Under the pieces are notes generated by a model. The model had not been told where the DNA came from. It worked only from the letters and a program-made list of their open reading frames with translations, and did not search any database. Below, in pieces: positions 45,413-55,202 of a stretch of 64,000 nt of DNA. Source of the DNA: Scleromitrula shiraiana (Eukaryota > Ascomycota > Leotiomycetes > Helotiales > Sclerotiniaceae); the NCBI GenBank assembly GCA_028455995.1, contig JABELC010000010.1, forward strand, positions 1,576,001 to 1,640,000, written 5' to 3'. Positions within the stretch are counted from its first letter, which is position 1; each line of letters opens with the position of its first letter. Made by a program: the position numbers and the translations under genes.

Positions 45413-47065
45413 ATGTCATTCTCTTCTCTCAATCGATCATTATTCATCGATCGTGAACTTAAGAAACCAGCGCCAATAACATCCTTAATTGATAATTTTA
45501 TTAGTTGTTCATCCAATCTATCACAGCAAACCACTCCAAATACCAATGAACATGATTGTTCCCACAAACCCAAAGTTACCACGACTAAATCGAATCATGA
45601 TGGAACCCTCCCTTCGGAACTCCAAGCCCCGCGCCCTTTAGAAAAAGATCCTTTCCATAATCAAACGTTACTTCAGACTCCTCCAGCGACGGAACCTTTC
45701 GGATATAAACATCGCTACATCATTTCCTCCCGACTCAATCCGGAAGCACCATCATTTTCGTGCTCTTACAAATTTATTGAAATTGCGAACCAGCTACATC
45801 AAGTTATTTGTGCAAAGGAAGCAATCAAACTTCGTATGGAAATAGAACAACGAACGAATCTGCAACGTTTTGACATCGAGAATGGATTGAAAGAGGCTTT
45901 CAGATCTCATATCCGTAAGGAAAACAACAATCACGCAGAGAGCAATCCCAGTAGGGACCAATTTGATAACTTCGAAGATGAAGGTATCTGTGTGAAGGAG
46001 CAAGAGCCTGTAGTCGTTAATATTAGAGGAGGAACGCTGGATCGACCAGTACGAAAGACTCGAGGCCTAAAAATGAAAGAAGCTCTTGAAAGTCTGCACG
46101 GCCGTTCCTCTTTTCCCCCTGAATCCATTTCTTCGGAGGAAAAGAGCTCTCCTGGACGCCACTGCAGAAGATCAACTTCTGTCATATCAGAGACAGCTTC
46201 TAAAAGAACCAATCGGGCGATGTCGATTAAACAACTTCCAACACCTGAAGACTCCGCGGAACCACCCTCTGCGAGTCCAGGTTCAATCTCAATGTCGGAA
46301 ACATACTCAAGTCCAGGTCCAGAAACCAATGAAAGCTCAGATTCGGAAAACCGGAAATTTACAATTCGTTATATCGATCCGGAGGTAATTCGGGCACGAG
46401 CAATTCCATCCATAGAGGATCCTACACCTGTCTTAAATGCATACCCACGTTCGTGTTCAGAATTAATGCAAGATTGTATTGATGAGCATCAAGCTGGCTC
46501 TCCGGCTAAGACGGAGTTGAAAATTCGTTGTTTGAACTCTGATCTTGTTAGTTCTATCCTAGATAAAGTAGATCCAGATACAAAATCGGCACTCGGAATC
46601 AATGATACAAGTCAAGATCATAACGAGCAAGGTCTTCTGGGAGCAATCCAATCTGAAGCCCAGAAAGTCAATGAAGCACCCGCTTGTCCCGTAGTAACCA
46701 AGTCTGAAGTAAATGTGATGAATTCAGCACCCGAAAAGGAACAACCCAGAAAGGAAAAACTGGTCAAGTCAACTACTCAAATACCAGACACTGTCCACCC
46801 CAGAGCTCCCACACCCGAGTTGAGAGATGAAGACATCGGTCCAGTCGATCTTGAAAGACAATTCACGGACCCGGAAATACATTTTTTTCTTGTAGTAGCA
46901 TATCGCACGAGAACCGCACATCAGCGAAAGTTTATTGGGCGTGATTTTTACCAAAAATGTGGTTGGAATCCGGGAAAACAAAGATTAGCTATTATGGAGA
47001 CTTATATTAAAAGGATGCCGGTACAACCACGAAAACGAAAGGTAATTATGCCTACAGTCCTATGA
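45413..47065 (+). CDS. hypothetical protein, 550 aa, largely disordered
   Basis: A single intronless frame from ATG 45413. Most of the protein is Ser/Pro/Glu-rich and low in hydrophobics, with phosphorylation-like clusters (RRSTSVISETASKRTNR, PTPEDSAEPPSASPGS). Two regions look folded: a helical segment near residues 120-165 (FIEIANQLHQVICAKEA, followed by Arg-rich helix) and the C-terminal 70 residues (PEIHFFLVVAYRTRTAHQR, GRDFYQKCGWNPGKQRL). The end is strongly basic (QPRKRKVIMP), a possible nuclear signal. No family was recognised. Codon use and composition over 1.6 kb support a real gene, probably a nuclear or scaffolding protein. Confidence 0.75.
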   Translation: MSFSSLNRSLFIDRELKKPAPITSLIDNFISCSSNLSQQTTPNTNEHDCSHKPKVTTTKSNHDGTLPSELQAPRPLEKDPFHNQTLLQTPPATEPFGYKHRYIISSRLNPEAPSFSCSYKFIEIANQLHQVICAKEAIKLRMEIEQRTNLQRFDIENGLKEAFRSHIRKENNNHAESNPSRDQFDNFEDEGICVKEQEPVVVNIRGGTLDRPVRKTRGLKMKEALESLHGRSSFPPESISSEEKSSPGRHCRRSTSVISETASKRTNRAMSIKQLPTPEDSAEPPSASPGSISMSETYSSPGPETNESSDSENRKFTIRYIDPEVIRARAIPSIEDPTPVLNAYPRSCSELMQDCIDEHQAGSPAKTELKIRCLNSDLVSSILDKVDPDTKSALGINDTSQDHNEQGLLGAIQSEAQKVNEAPACPVVTKSEVNVMNSAPEKEQPRKEKLVKSTTQIPDTVHPRAPTPELRDEDIGPVDLERQFTDPEIHFFLVVAYRTRTAHQRKFIGRDFYQKCGWNPGKQRLAIMETYIKRMPVQPRKRKVIMPTVL

Positions 47066-47940
47066 CCAGATGTTTTTGGGCGGGGGGAGGGTGGGTTGGA
47101 GTTTTATAATGCATAATAGAAAGCGATGTTGTTACAGTGTTTTATCTTTACTACCATTAATCATCGTTTAGATAGAATAACAGAATAGCAAAATAGTACA
47201 TAGTGCATTATTTTTAAGGCTTGTTTGTGGTATGGCACTTGATATGTGGCATAATTAGTGAATGTTTTCAGAAACATAGTCCAATTTTATTTGCTTGATG
47301 CAGAGAAGCAAATAACTATATATAATTCTTTGACCTCTTACACTTTCCGTTTCCTTTTTCATATTTCCTCATAGAAGTTTCCAGTCTCAATAGAAAGATA
47401 CAGTCAATTTCAAAATTGAAGTGAATAAATATCATGGGATCATCATGTCATCTTACAAGCCCAAGCCCATAGGACAAAACTATTTACAGTAGACACATTA
47501 TGTGGAGCCAGGCTAGTTCTTATAACTAACCCTCTTAAAATAATTATATCAAAGATTTCATGTTTCACTACTTAATCACTGACTCTCAAATCCGATTTCG
47601 TATATAGACAAGCGGAAATGATAGCTCGTACGTTAGCAAAAGCCCTAGAGCTAGCACTACTCGAGATTAACTAGGTGATTAGCTCTCCCTTAGCGGGGTA
47701 AATTTCGCTTATTGTTGATCCCACTTTTTCGCCGTTGCCTGCATACATGCATGGCTTCCCCGGAGCCTGTAGCTACCACATAAAAAGATCTCCAGCTTCT
47801 TTAATTTACTTTTGATACATAACAAAACCTCCTGAAATCTTTACTTAATTTTATCAACAAATATTATTGATTTGAATTTGGAACACTTGTTAACTTTACC
47901 CTTCTTTTTCCTTTTCCTTGCAATAAAAACAAAATACACC
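47066..47940. other. intergenic
   Basis: About 870 bases of AT-rich spacer and the RBR gene leader. No gene or clear repeat seen. Confidence 0.4.
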
Positions 47941-49525
47941 ATGTCCACTTTCGATTTCCACTCGAGTGCGGTATTTGGACTTAGTTTCAAGGAACAAGAT
48001 GCTCGGAAGATGCGACATATCCTGCGACATTTTGATCGACTACCTGAGAACGGAGGAGATCGTATAGCACTCTTCCTCCGACTACAAGGCCTCAACACGG
48101 AACTCGATGAAGAAGATGTTACGGCGGTCAAAGAGTGGCTCGTAAATGGCGGGGATCTTGTTACTCGGCCACAGCCTGTCGCATATCAGGTGATCGATCT
48201 AGACTCGTACGATTCGAACGATGGAAACCTCCAGATCTTCTCGAATCACGTCGCTGAATCACTTCAGGCTCAAGATGGGTCTGAGCAGGGTGTGGATGAT
48301 CAGCCATGGCAGGAATTTCACGACGAATACGTCGAAGATGTAAATAATCAGGGGGGTGATAAACAGGAACTCGATGAATACAGTGATAACCACGAGGATA
48401 TGGGTGCATTTTCCAGTGCGGGACCCGATCAACATGCCAGCTCATCGGAGAGTACCGTTATGAATGAACATCTTGAATATGTGGAAGAGCAGCCCCACCT
48501 CCAGATGGAGGAAGACTGCGTCATCTGCACGGTACCTTACCCAAAACACCATTTAGTCTTTCGCACTACGAGATTCTGTTATCATGAGAATTCAGGCGTC
48601 TGCCGAGAATGCTTGGATCATTCGATCAGCCAGGTATTTGAGTATGGCACACTCAACAACATTCAATGTCCTTGCTGTCCGGCTTATCTTACGTTCAACG
48701 ATGTGATGGAAAACACTTCGGAAGAGACGTTCAAGCGGTAAGTGATTGATTGCACTTCTCTTTCTTCCCCTCCAACCCTTTACTAACTAAAAATAGATAC
48801 GAATATCTGAGAGAGATTTCTAATAGACCCGAGAATTATATCATGTGTTTGGGTCCCAGATGCGGCGCCGGTCAGATTCACGATAGTCCTGAATCATTGA
48901 TGATTTGTGAAAAATGTTCTTTTCAGATGTGCGTTCGTCATAAGCTTCCATGGCACGAGGGATTCGCTTGCGATAAGTTCGATGCCCAGGATTCGCAAAT
49001 CGAGCGACTAGAAGAAGCAGAGGCAACAGCGAAACTTCTTGCCAAGAACTCTAGGTTATGCCCAAAATGCAAGCAATGTGTTGTGCGAGAAGAAGGATGC
49101 GACCATCTGTCATGTAAGTATCTCCGGATTCATACCATACCACTTACTAATCTTACTATCTAGGTCGTTGCGGTAACGGCTGGTGCTACCTTTGCGGTGC
49201 CGACTGGGAGAACATCATCCGAATGGGTAACGCGGCCCATGCGCGAACATGTCGAAATCATCCCAATAGTTACGGACTTCGTCATGATCAGATTGTCGCT
49301 GAACAGGATCATCTCACAGCGCTAGCGCATGGAGGTCCCGTTAATGAGGTTTTGCAACAAGCTAGGGTGGCTAGGAATGAGAATAGGAGGGTGACGATGA
49401 GACCCTTGGCTGCTGCTGCTGCTGAACAGCGAATGAAGGAGCAGTTGGTGCAACAAGGAGAGGGAAAAGTGCAAGTTCCGAATAAGAAGAGGATGAAGTT
49501 GACAGCTCCGTGGAAGGAACATTGA
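47941..49525 (+). CDS. RING-between-RING (RBR) E3 ubiquitin ligase
   Basis: Three exons, 47941-48737, 48797-49113 and 49164-49525, encode 491 aa. The first 190 residues are acidic and mostly disordered. RING1 begins at Cys193 (DCVICTVPYPKHHLVF) and runs through GVCRECLDH to IQCPCCPAYL. The IBR follows, with YIMCLGPRCGAGQI, MICEKCSFQMCVRHKLPWH. RING2 starts near Cys354 (LCPKCKQCVVREEGCDHLSC) and, after the splice, RCGNGWCYLCGADW. The Cys in EEGCDHL matches the catalytic Cys of RBR ligases, which form a thioester with ubiquitin before transfer. The C-terminal tail is Ala/Glu/Lys-rich. Substrate and partner E2 are unknown. I chose ATG 47941 because it follows CACC and starts the acidic domain. 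Confidence 0.9.
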
Positions 49526-50517
49526 GACTTTATTCGTCTTAGTTCTTGTTTTGGTGGTTGTGCGATGACTGGATTTTCAAACGAAGCTGGTGTTTAAGGT
49601 TTTATTTCTATCTTCTTCGGTGGGGCGTGGTTGCAATGGTCGGTGTTGGTGAAATTCCCGAGGAACATACATGGACCTTTTGATGTTATATTATATCATA
49701 GTTGCAAATTTCATGGATGCATATTCTTTCTTCTTACTTAAATATAAATATAACCATGGATTCCTAATTAAATCTCAGAACTTTGTAAGCTTTTCTCTCT
49801 GTATCTGCTTGACGACTTATCTATATAGAATTCCCCTCTCGAAAAAATGATCATCGTATCACCATAATAGAACTCATACTTCGACATTTTCATATACTTA
49901 ACGCATTCTCCCCCACCAATATCCATTCCGATCTCAAACATCGAAAACTATTGCCCCACTAACATGAGTTGAATACTTTTTAAAATACAACCTACTTATA
50001 ATCAATACACAACATCTCTTTGTGGATACTAGCTAATATTAGCCGATTTACTGCCGAAGTAAACCTTAAATACACTCCTATATGTATCTTCACCATTGGT
50101 ACTATGATAGATCACTGGAGGTATCTACTGGGTTACTTCATCGTACCCACTTGCAGTCCCTGCGAGGCGATGAGAGATGCTTGGGATGGATCCTTTTTGC
50201 CCTATGGCTTTTGAATCATTTTGTACCAATTTATGGGTAAATATTGCTAGACGATTCAAGATACAAATATGAGCACTCGGGGTTGGCAGCTATATTACCG
50301 ATGGATCCTATAATAGAAGGTGTTATCTCTTGCAGGTATATAATTGGGTGCTATTTTTAGATGCGAGTATTATAGGTACAGTAAGCGGGGTTACTCATAC
50401 AATTGTGATATAACTTCAACATCCAACCATCAAGTCTATCACCTTTCCCTACTCGGACAGTTGCGACTTTCATATTGCAATATTCTTTTTGCGATCTCAT
50501 ATTAAGGGTTTTTTAAA
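49526..50517. other. intergenic
   Basis: About 1 kb of AT-rich sequence between the RBR and HET genes. No feature supported. Confidence 0.4.
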
Positions 50518-52947
50518 ATGGATGTCCCGCCATGCTCATTATGTGAAAATCTGAATGTATCGAGTCTGGAGTCTTGCGAGGCTTCTGCTCTTCATAAAAT
50601 CCGTCAGAAGTTTTTTCATGATCCTTGCACAACCTGCGACTCCTCTGCAGAAGATCATGCTGTTGGATTTTGTGAGGTTTGCAAACACCTTCGTCTACAA
50701 CACTTGGCTTCTTGTATTCTACCTTTGTTTGTAAACGTTGAAATCGGTCATTTTCCCGAAACCCAAGATGATATTCAATACCTTATTATCAAACTACATC
50801 AATTGGAGAAAAATCAGATGGTACCCAAACTTAAAATTATACTAGGCAAGTTTAATGAACTGAAGGATCGGTCAACCTGTAAGCTTTGCCCTGTAATTGC
50901 AAAACTATTTACCTTTCGATATCAATCACAAGAGTTTAATGATACATCTTGGGGCAATTGTGTTGTTACGGTCAGCATCATGATATCGGGCATTGTATCG
51001 TTATTCATGAATGTAGAACATGCAACAGATGACCACCTCAATTTGACTTTAGAATTTACACCATCTCATTCGCCTGATTCCAAGCAAACAGATCCTATCA
51101 AGTCTTTGTCTAGAGAGCCGCTTGATTGGAAGCAAATTGAAGGGTGGGTTGAAGACTCCGGAGCCAAACACAATCTCAAACCTAAGCGTTCTCTTTTACT
51201 TCCACACGACTTCCGCGTTATAGACGTTGAGAGATATAAGATTGTTCTAGCACCTGATCAATGCGAATACGTTGCTTTGAGTTACGTATGGGGGCAGACG
51301 AATAGAGATTTGATGCTACGCGTTAGCAACGTCGAGCAACTTGCCGAAGATTTTTCCATCTCCAAAGCAGATCTTCCAGCTACCATCATAGACGCCATGA
51401 TCGTGTGTGCGAAGATTGGTAAAAGATACATTTGGGTTGATCGCCTCTGCATTGTTCAAGATGGACTTGATGATATTAAACACACTCAGATAGAGAGAAT
51501 GGGTGATATATACTCGTCTGCATTCTTGACTATAGTGAGTGCGTGTGGGGATGATGCGAGTAGTGGTCTAGCTGGCATCGGTGGCAAGTCTCGGCGCAGA
51601 GCGCCCTGGATCATTCCTTTGAACGGGATGATTTTGATGGAAATGGTGGATCTTGCGTTCGGAGGTGAATTGGAGGCAATTCCAAAATGGCACACGAGAG
51701 GGTGGACTTACCAAGAGCTCACTTTGAGTGTTAGATTACTCATATTCTCAGAACTTGGAGTATGTTATATGTGTAACCCTCAGGCAAAATTCAAGATATC
51801 CAGTTTTACGGGTTATGAATTTCCACCCAATCATTTTTCTAGTCTGCACCCCCATCGTTTTGAGGCTAGAGATATCCGGTACATGATCCAACAGTACACG
51901 AAACGACAGCTGACTTATGATTTTGATACAATCCGAGCATTCTCGGGTATCATGAATAGTTTTGGGTTTGTTCATCTATCAGGAATGTCTTTGGAGGATT
52001 TCGATAGGAATCTGTTTTGGCGGCCATCTTCATGGCAACAAATTAGCCGAACCCACGATTCTAGTGGAGCTGTATTCTTTCCGAGTTGGTCATGGAGTTC
52101 GGTCATTGGACCTGTTAAATTTGAGGAATTCTTTTATCATGCGCCAGTCACAACCTGGGCTTATTTTTCACCGGAAAAACGCAAATTTACCATACTATCA
52201 CATGAAATAAAACCCTACGAATGGCACGCATTAGCCCATAAAGAAGGATGTTATGATCTTGAATATCTGATAGATTCTGGTGACTGTTGGCACAAAAAAG
52301 TAAACATGGAATGCTGCGAAAGATGTTGCAGAATTAGTTACGATCATATAGCAACAAATACACGGAGAAGAGCATCAACATTTCTCAAAAGATTCTCTGA
52401 TAAAGATCTCAATGATGCTATTAAACCTGGTCGTTTGTTGCTCGTAACACAAGGCACCAAGTTACGATTAGAGTCTTTGGGTGAAACAGCTGGAATCTCA
52501 TCGACAGAGTTTTCTCTCTGGAACCAGAATGAACAATGGGTTGGTATAATTCAGCTGTCTAGCTTTAATGCAGAGCCTGAGATTCAAGTGTTGAGAAGCG
52601 GTAATCTGGCTTTCTTTGATTTTGCTGCGGTTTCTATTTCTCATGTATGGGAAGGTTCAAAACCCCTCCTGCGATTTTTTGATAGTTCAAAAATGCCCAA
52701 TGAAGCTCCCTTATCTCGAGAAGAGAAATTGAAATTCTTTTCTGGGTCGAAAGAGAGTTTCTTTCAAGAAATTAAATACGAAGGATATACTAAAGATCGC
52801 GATGGGGTACTTTATCAGTTGCCGGTAATGAATGTGATGTTACTAGGTTGGCATGGAAATAGAGCTTATAGAATTGGTCTTGGACAAGTTTGGCTGAGAA
52901 AATGGGTTCAGTCAACGCCAAAATTCAGTGCTATCGTTTTAGAATAG
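50518..52947 (+). CDS. HET-domain protein
   Basis: A single intronless frame from ATG 50518, 809 aa. The N-terminus has paired-Cys segments (CSLCENLN, DPCTTCDSS, GFCEVCKHL, STCKLCPVI) suggestive of metal binding. The HET domain spans about residues 245-400: YVALSYVWGQ, LPATIIDAMIVCAKIGKRY, IWVDRLCIVQDGLDD, and IYSSAFLTIVSACGDDASSG, the three canonical HET blocks. The GWTYQELTLSVRLLIF segment follows, as usual. Fungal HET proteins trigger heterokaryon incompatibility or cell death; many are poorly characterised and this one's partner is unknown. A 52-bp piece of this gene (51017-51068) recurs 2 kb downstream beside a pseudogene fragment. The frame looks intact. Confidence 0.9.
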   Translation: MDVPPCSLCENLNVSSLESCEASALHKIRQKFFHDPCTTCDSSAEDHAVGFCEVCKHLRLQHLASCILPLFVNVEIGHFPETQDDIQYLIIKLHQLEKNQMVPKLKIILGKFNELKDRSTCKLCPVIAKLFTFRYQSQEFNDTSWGNCVVTVSIMISGIVSLFMNVEHATDDHLNLTLEFTPSHSPDSKQTDPIKSLSREPLDWKQIEGWVEDSGAKHNLKPKRSLLLPHDFRVIDVERYKIVLAPDQCEYVALSYVWGQTNRDLMLRVSNVEQLAEDFSISKADLPATIIDAMIVCAKIGKRYIWVDRLCIVQDGLDDIKHTQIERMGDIYSSAFLTIVSACGDDASSGLAGIGGKSRRRAPWIIPLNGMILMEMVDLAFGGELEAIPKWHTRGWTYQELTLSVRLLIFSELGVCYMCNPQAKFKISSFTGYEFPPNHFSSLHPHRFEARDIRYMIQQYTKRQLTYDFDTIRAFSGIMNSFGFVHLSGMSLEDFDRNLFWRPSSWQQISRTHDSSGAVFFPSWSWSSVIGPVKFEEFFYHAPVTTWAYFSPEKRKFTILSHEIKPYEWHALAHKEGCYDLEYLIDSGDCWHKKVNMECCERCCRISYDHIATNTRRRASTFLKRFSDKDLNDAIKPGRLLLVTQGTKLRLESLGETAGISSTEFSLWNQNEQWVGIIQLSSFNAEPEIQVLRSGNLAFFDFAAVSISHVWEGSKPLLRFFDSSKMPNEAPLSREEKLKFFSGSKESFFQEIKYEGYTKDRDGVLYQLPVMNVMLLGWHGNRAYRIGLGQVWLRKWVQSTPKFSAIVLE

Positions 52948-53121
52948 TTTGAATGAGTTTGAAAATACCGAAGGAACATAGATCGGATTACATAATACTG
53001 GATAACGTTGGATCATATCTGTTGAAACACTCATGAGATAATCCCTCCATTAACTTCCCGGAAAGGGTATGATCTTTATGAGTCATCTTAAAATTGGGAT
53101 CAAAGTGGGCGTTTTGTCGTA

Positions 53122-53173
53122 AACATGCAACAGACGACCGTCTCAATTTGACTTTAGAGTTTACCCAATCTCA
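53122..53173. repeat. 52-bp copy of an internal HET gene segment
   Basis: Positions 53122-53173 closely match 51017-51068 inside the HET gene, in the same orientation. Both contain AACATGCAACAGA, CTCAATTTGACTTTAGA and TTTAC followed by ATCTCA, with only scattered mismatches. It directly abuts or overlaps the end of the adenylating-enzyme fragment. Confidence 0.75.
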
Positions 53174-53830
53174 ATAGAGCCGCAGTCGACATTTTGTCCG
53201 CGTCAGCATAGAGATCATCAATCTCTTTTGTGTATAGCTCCACTGCAGGCTGTCTTTGGACGGTTCCTTTTCCCGACCTCTTCATAGATTTTCCTGAACT
53301 AGTGAAAAATATATGAGACTTGCCAATTCTAGCATGGTGTGGACACTCCTGATTTGCCTCTTGAATTGTTGGCCAGATACGCTCAATTGCTTGTGCTCGC
53401 TCAACCGTAGAAAACTCTTGGGGGATGCCAACTCGATCAGTAACGCCGGCCGACGTCTACGAGCACCGACAACGAGCGCAGCTTGAACTTCGGGATGATG
53501 CGATACATGTTGCTCCATGCTTACGGTATTGTTTTTGTCACCCGTCAAAAGAACCTGGATGTCATCACTTCGTCCCGAATACAACCAAAGGTCGGGGATA
53601 GAGCAATCTGGAGCGTAGAGATCATGCGTTTTCCATTCGTTCAGACTTGGGAACACCGAGAAAACTGGTTGTTGTTTTTCAGGATTAGAGTTGCGAACTA
53701 ATACTGCTCAAAGAGATTGTCTGAGTATGGTCTGAGATTGATACCAGCATCTGGATGGAAATGAAAATATTTCCAGTCATCAGCTGGCCATTTCTCGCTA
53801 GGTAAGAGATGCAAAAAATAAGTCTTCCGC
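53154..53830 (-). pseudogene. fragment of an NRPS-like adenylating enzyme (A domain)
   Basis: The minus strand carries the C-terminal part of an adenylation domain spread over three frames. From about 53810: EKWPADDWKYFHFHPDAGI, then a frame change near 53700 into NPEKQQPVFSVFPS, LYAPDCSIPDLWLYSGRSDD, TGDKNNTVSMEQHVSHHPEVQ and AALVVGARRRRPALLIELA. A second frame change near 53318 leads to SGKSMKRSGKGTVQRQPAVE and LYTKEIDDLYADADKM. The GRSDD, hinge and SGKGTVQR (A10-like Lys) blocks are those of fungal NRPS-like/adenylate-forming reductases. The ATP-binding N-terminal part, carrier and reductase domains are absent. Two frameshifts and truncation make it a non-functional remnant. Confidence 0.8.
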
Positions 53831-55202
53831 GCGCTGTAAAGCGGTACCCCTTTCCTTTTACACTGAAAAAAACCAAATCTCTTAGATGTATTTCAACATT
53901 CATATATGCTGACTATCGATTATGTGCATGATAATGATTGATACAACAGTTGGGCTTACCCAACACAACTTTTTAACTAAAACTTCCCGACACGTCAATC
54001 TTTCGGTGAGCAGAAGGAATCTATCCATCTAACAAACCATCTATTAAGAACAAACATTGGTGATGAAATGACGAGATAGTGTATTCGAGAATGGAGTTTG
54101 AATTTACGGGTAAGGAATGATACTCGGGTCGGTGTGGGTGAAAGATTGGTTGGATTGAGTAAAGAATCGAATCTATGAAGACTCTGCACTGCTTAAGAAG
54201 GAATGACTATCTCGTGAACATTTGAAAGGATTTGGTCAAATGTTTGCCGGTGCTACTAAGCATCTTGGTGTTGTAATATTAAATTATTTATTCCAATTTC
54301 GAAAGTTGATATGGGTTTCTGATTAACCTTGAAATCATATGGTAGTAGAAAACTTATATAAATGTTGGAAATGATCTCTCGTGTCAATAATATCGAATAA
54401 AGCCGTAATCTAACAGACTCTCTGCAGGATATATAGATTCTCAACGAAAGACACCGATCTCTGTGAAGAATTAGCCGACGAATTAGTTGGTTCTAGCCGA
54501 ATTAGTGTGTAATTAGGATTCAATTAGGTTATTTAGCTTACTCTGGTGAGGTAATACAATACTTGTCATAAAAGATGGAATCAGGTGATTACCAGGTCAT
54601 CAATGAACTGGCACTAATGGTGTTCCAGTGCAGCTACACACTATTAGTGTAATGTCATAGTATATATAGAGGGAGCTTCACTCCTATATAAAAGAGATCA
54701 ATACATAAACCTTTACCAGGCTCTTATTTTGTGTGACACTAATATATTACTAGTGGGTGTATCAGATTATACATCTTCAAATTTATATATTCATCATCTA
54801 ATTTTCCATTGAATATTTGATATCATAACATTAGCTAATGATATATAATTTTTCAGATAAAAACTAAACAATAAAATTCTTTTGAAATAATGAGATTTTG
54901 GATAAATCGGAAATATAACTTTGGTTCATGAATTAATACACCTCTTGGTGCATGATCTAGCTATTTCATGCATTTACACAAACAGGTTGAAAAGCACGAT
55001 ATTACAAGGTAAATCACAATTAAACCATTGAGTCGTTGTCGTACATCGCACCGCTTGTATAATCATTGTATAACTAATAACACGATATCTGTAATATAAC
55101 CCGATCAAGTTTTTCCCATCAGTAAAACCGCATGACCAAGAAAAACTTTTATATATAAAAGAACAAGTGACTTTTCAAGCAACCAAAACGGCCTCAACCC
55201 AC
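53831..55202. other. intergenic with repeat element
   Basis: AT-rich spacer that holds MITE-like copy B (54642-54744). No gene supported; the short open frames lack features. Confidence 0.45.
54642..54744 (-). repeat. MITE-like repeat, copy B, with 9-bp terminal inverted repeats
   Basis: TATTAGTGT at 54642-54650 and its exact complement ACACTAATA at 54736-54744 bracket an element of about 103 bp. Read on the minus strand, it has GTCACACAAAA, ATTGATCT and GAAGCTCCCTCTATATATAC in the same order as copy A at 14734-14830. It has no coding capacity. A target-site duplication is not evident to me. Confidence 0.7.
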
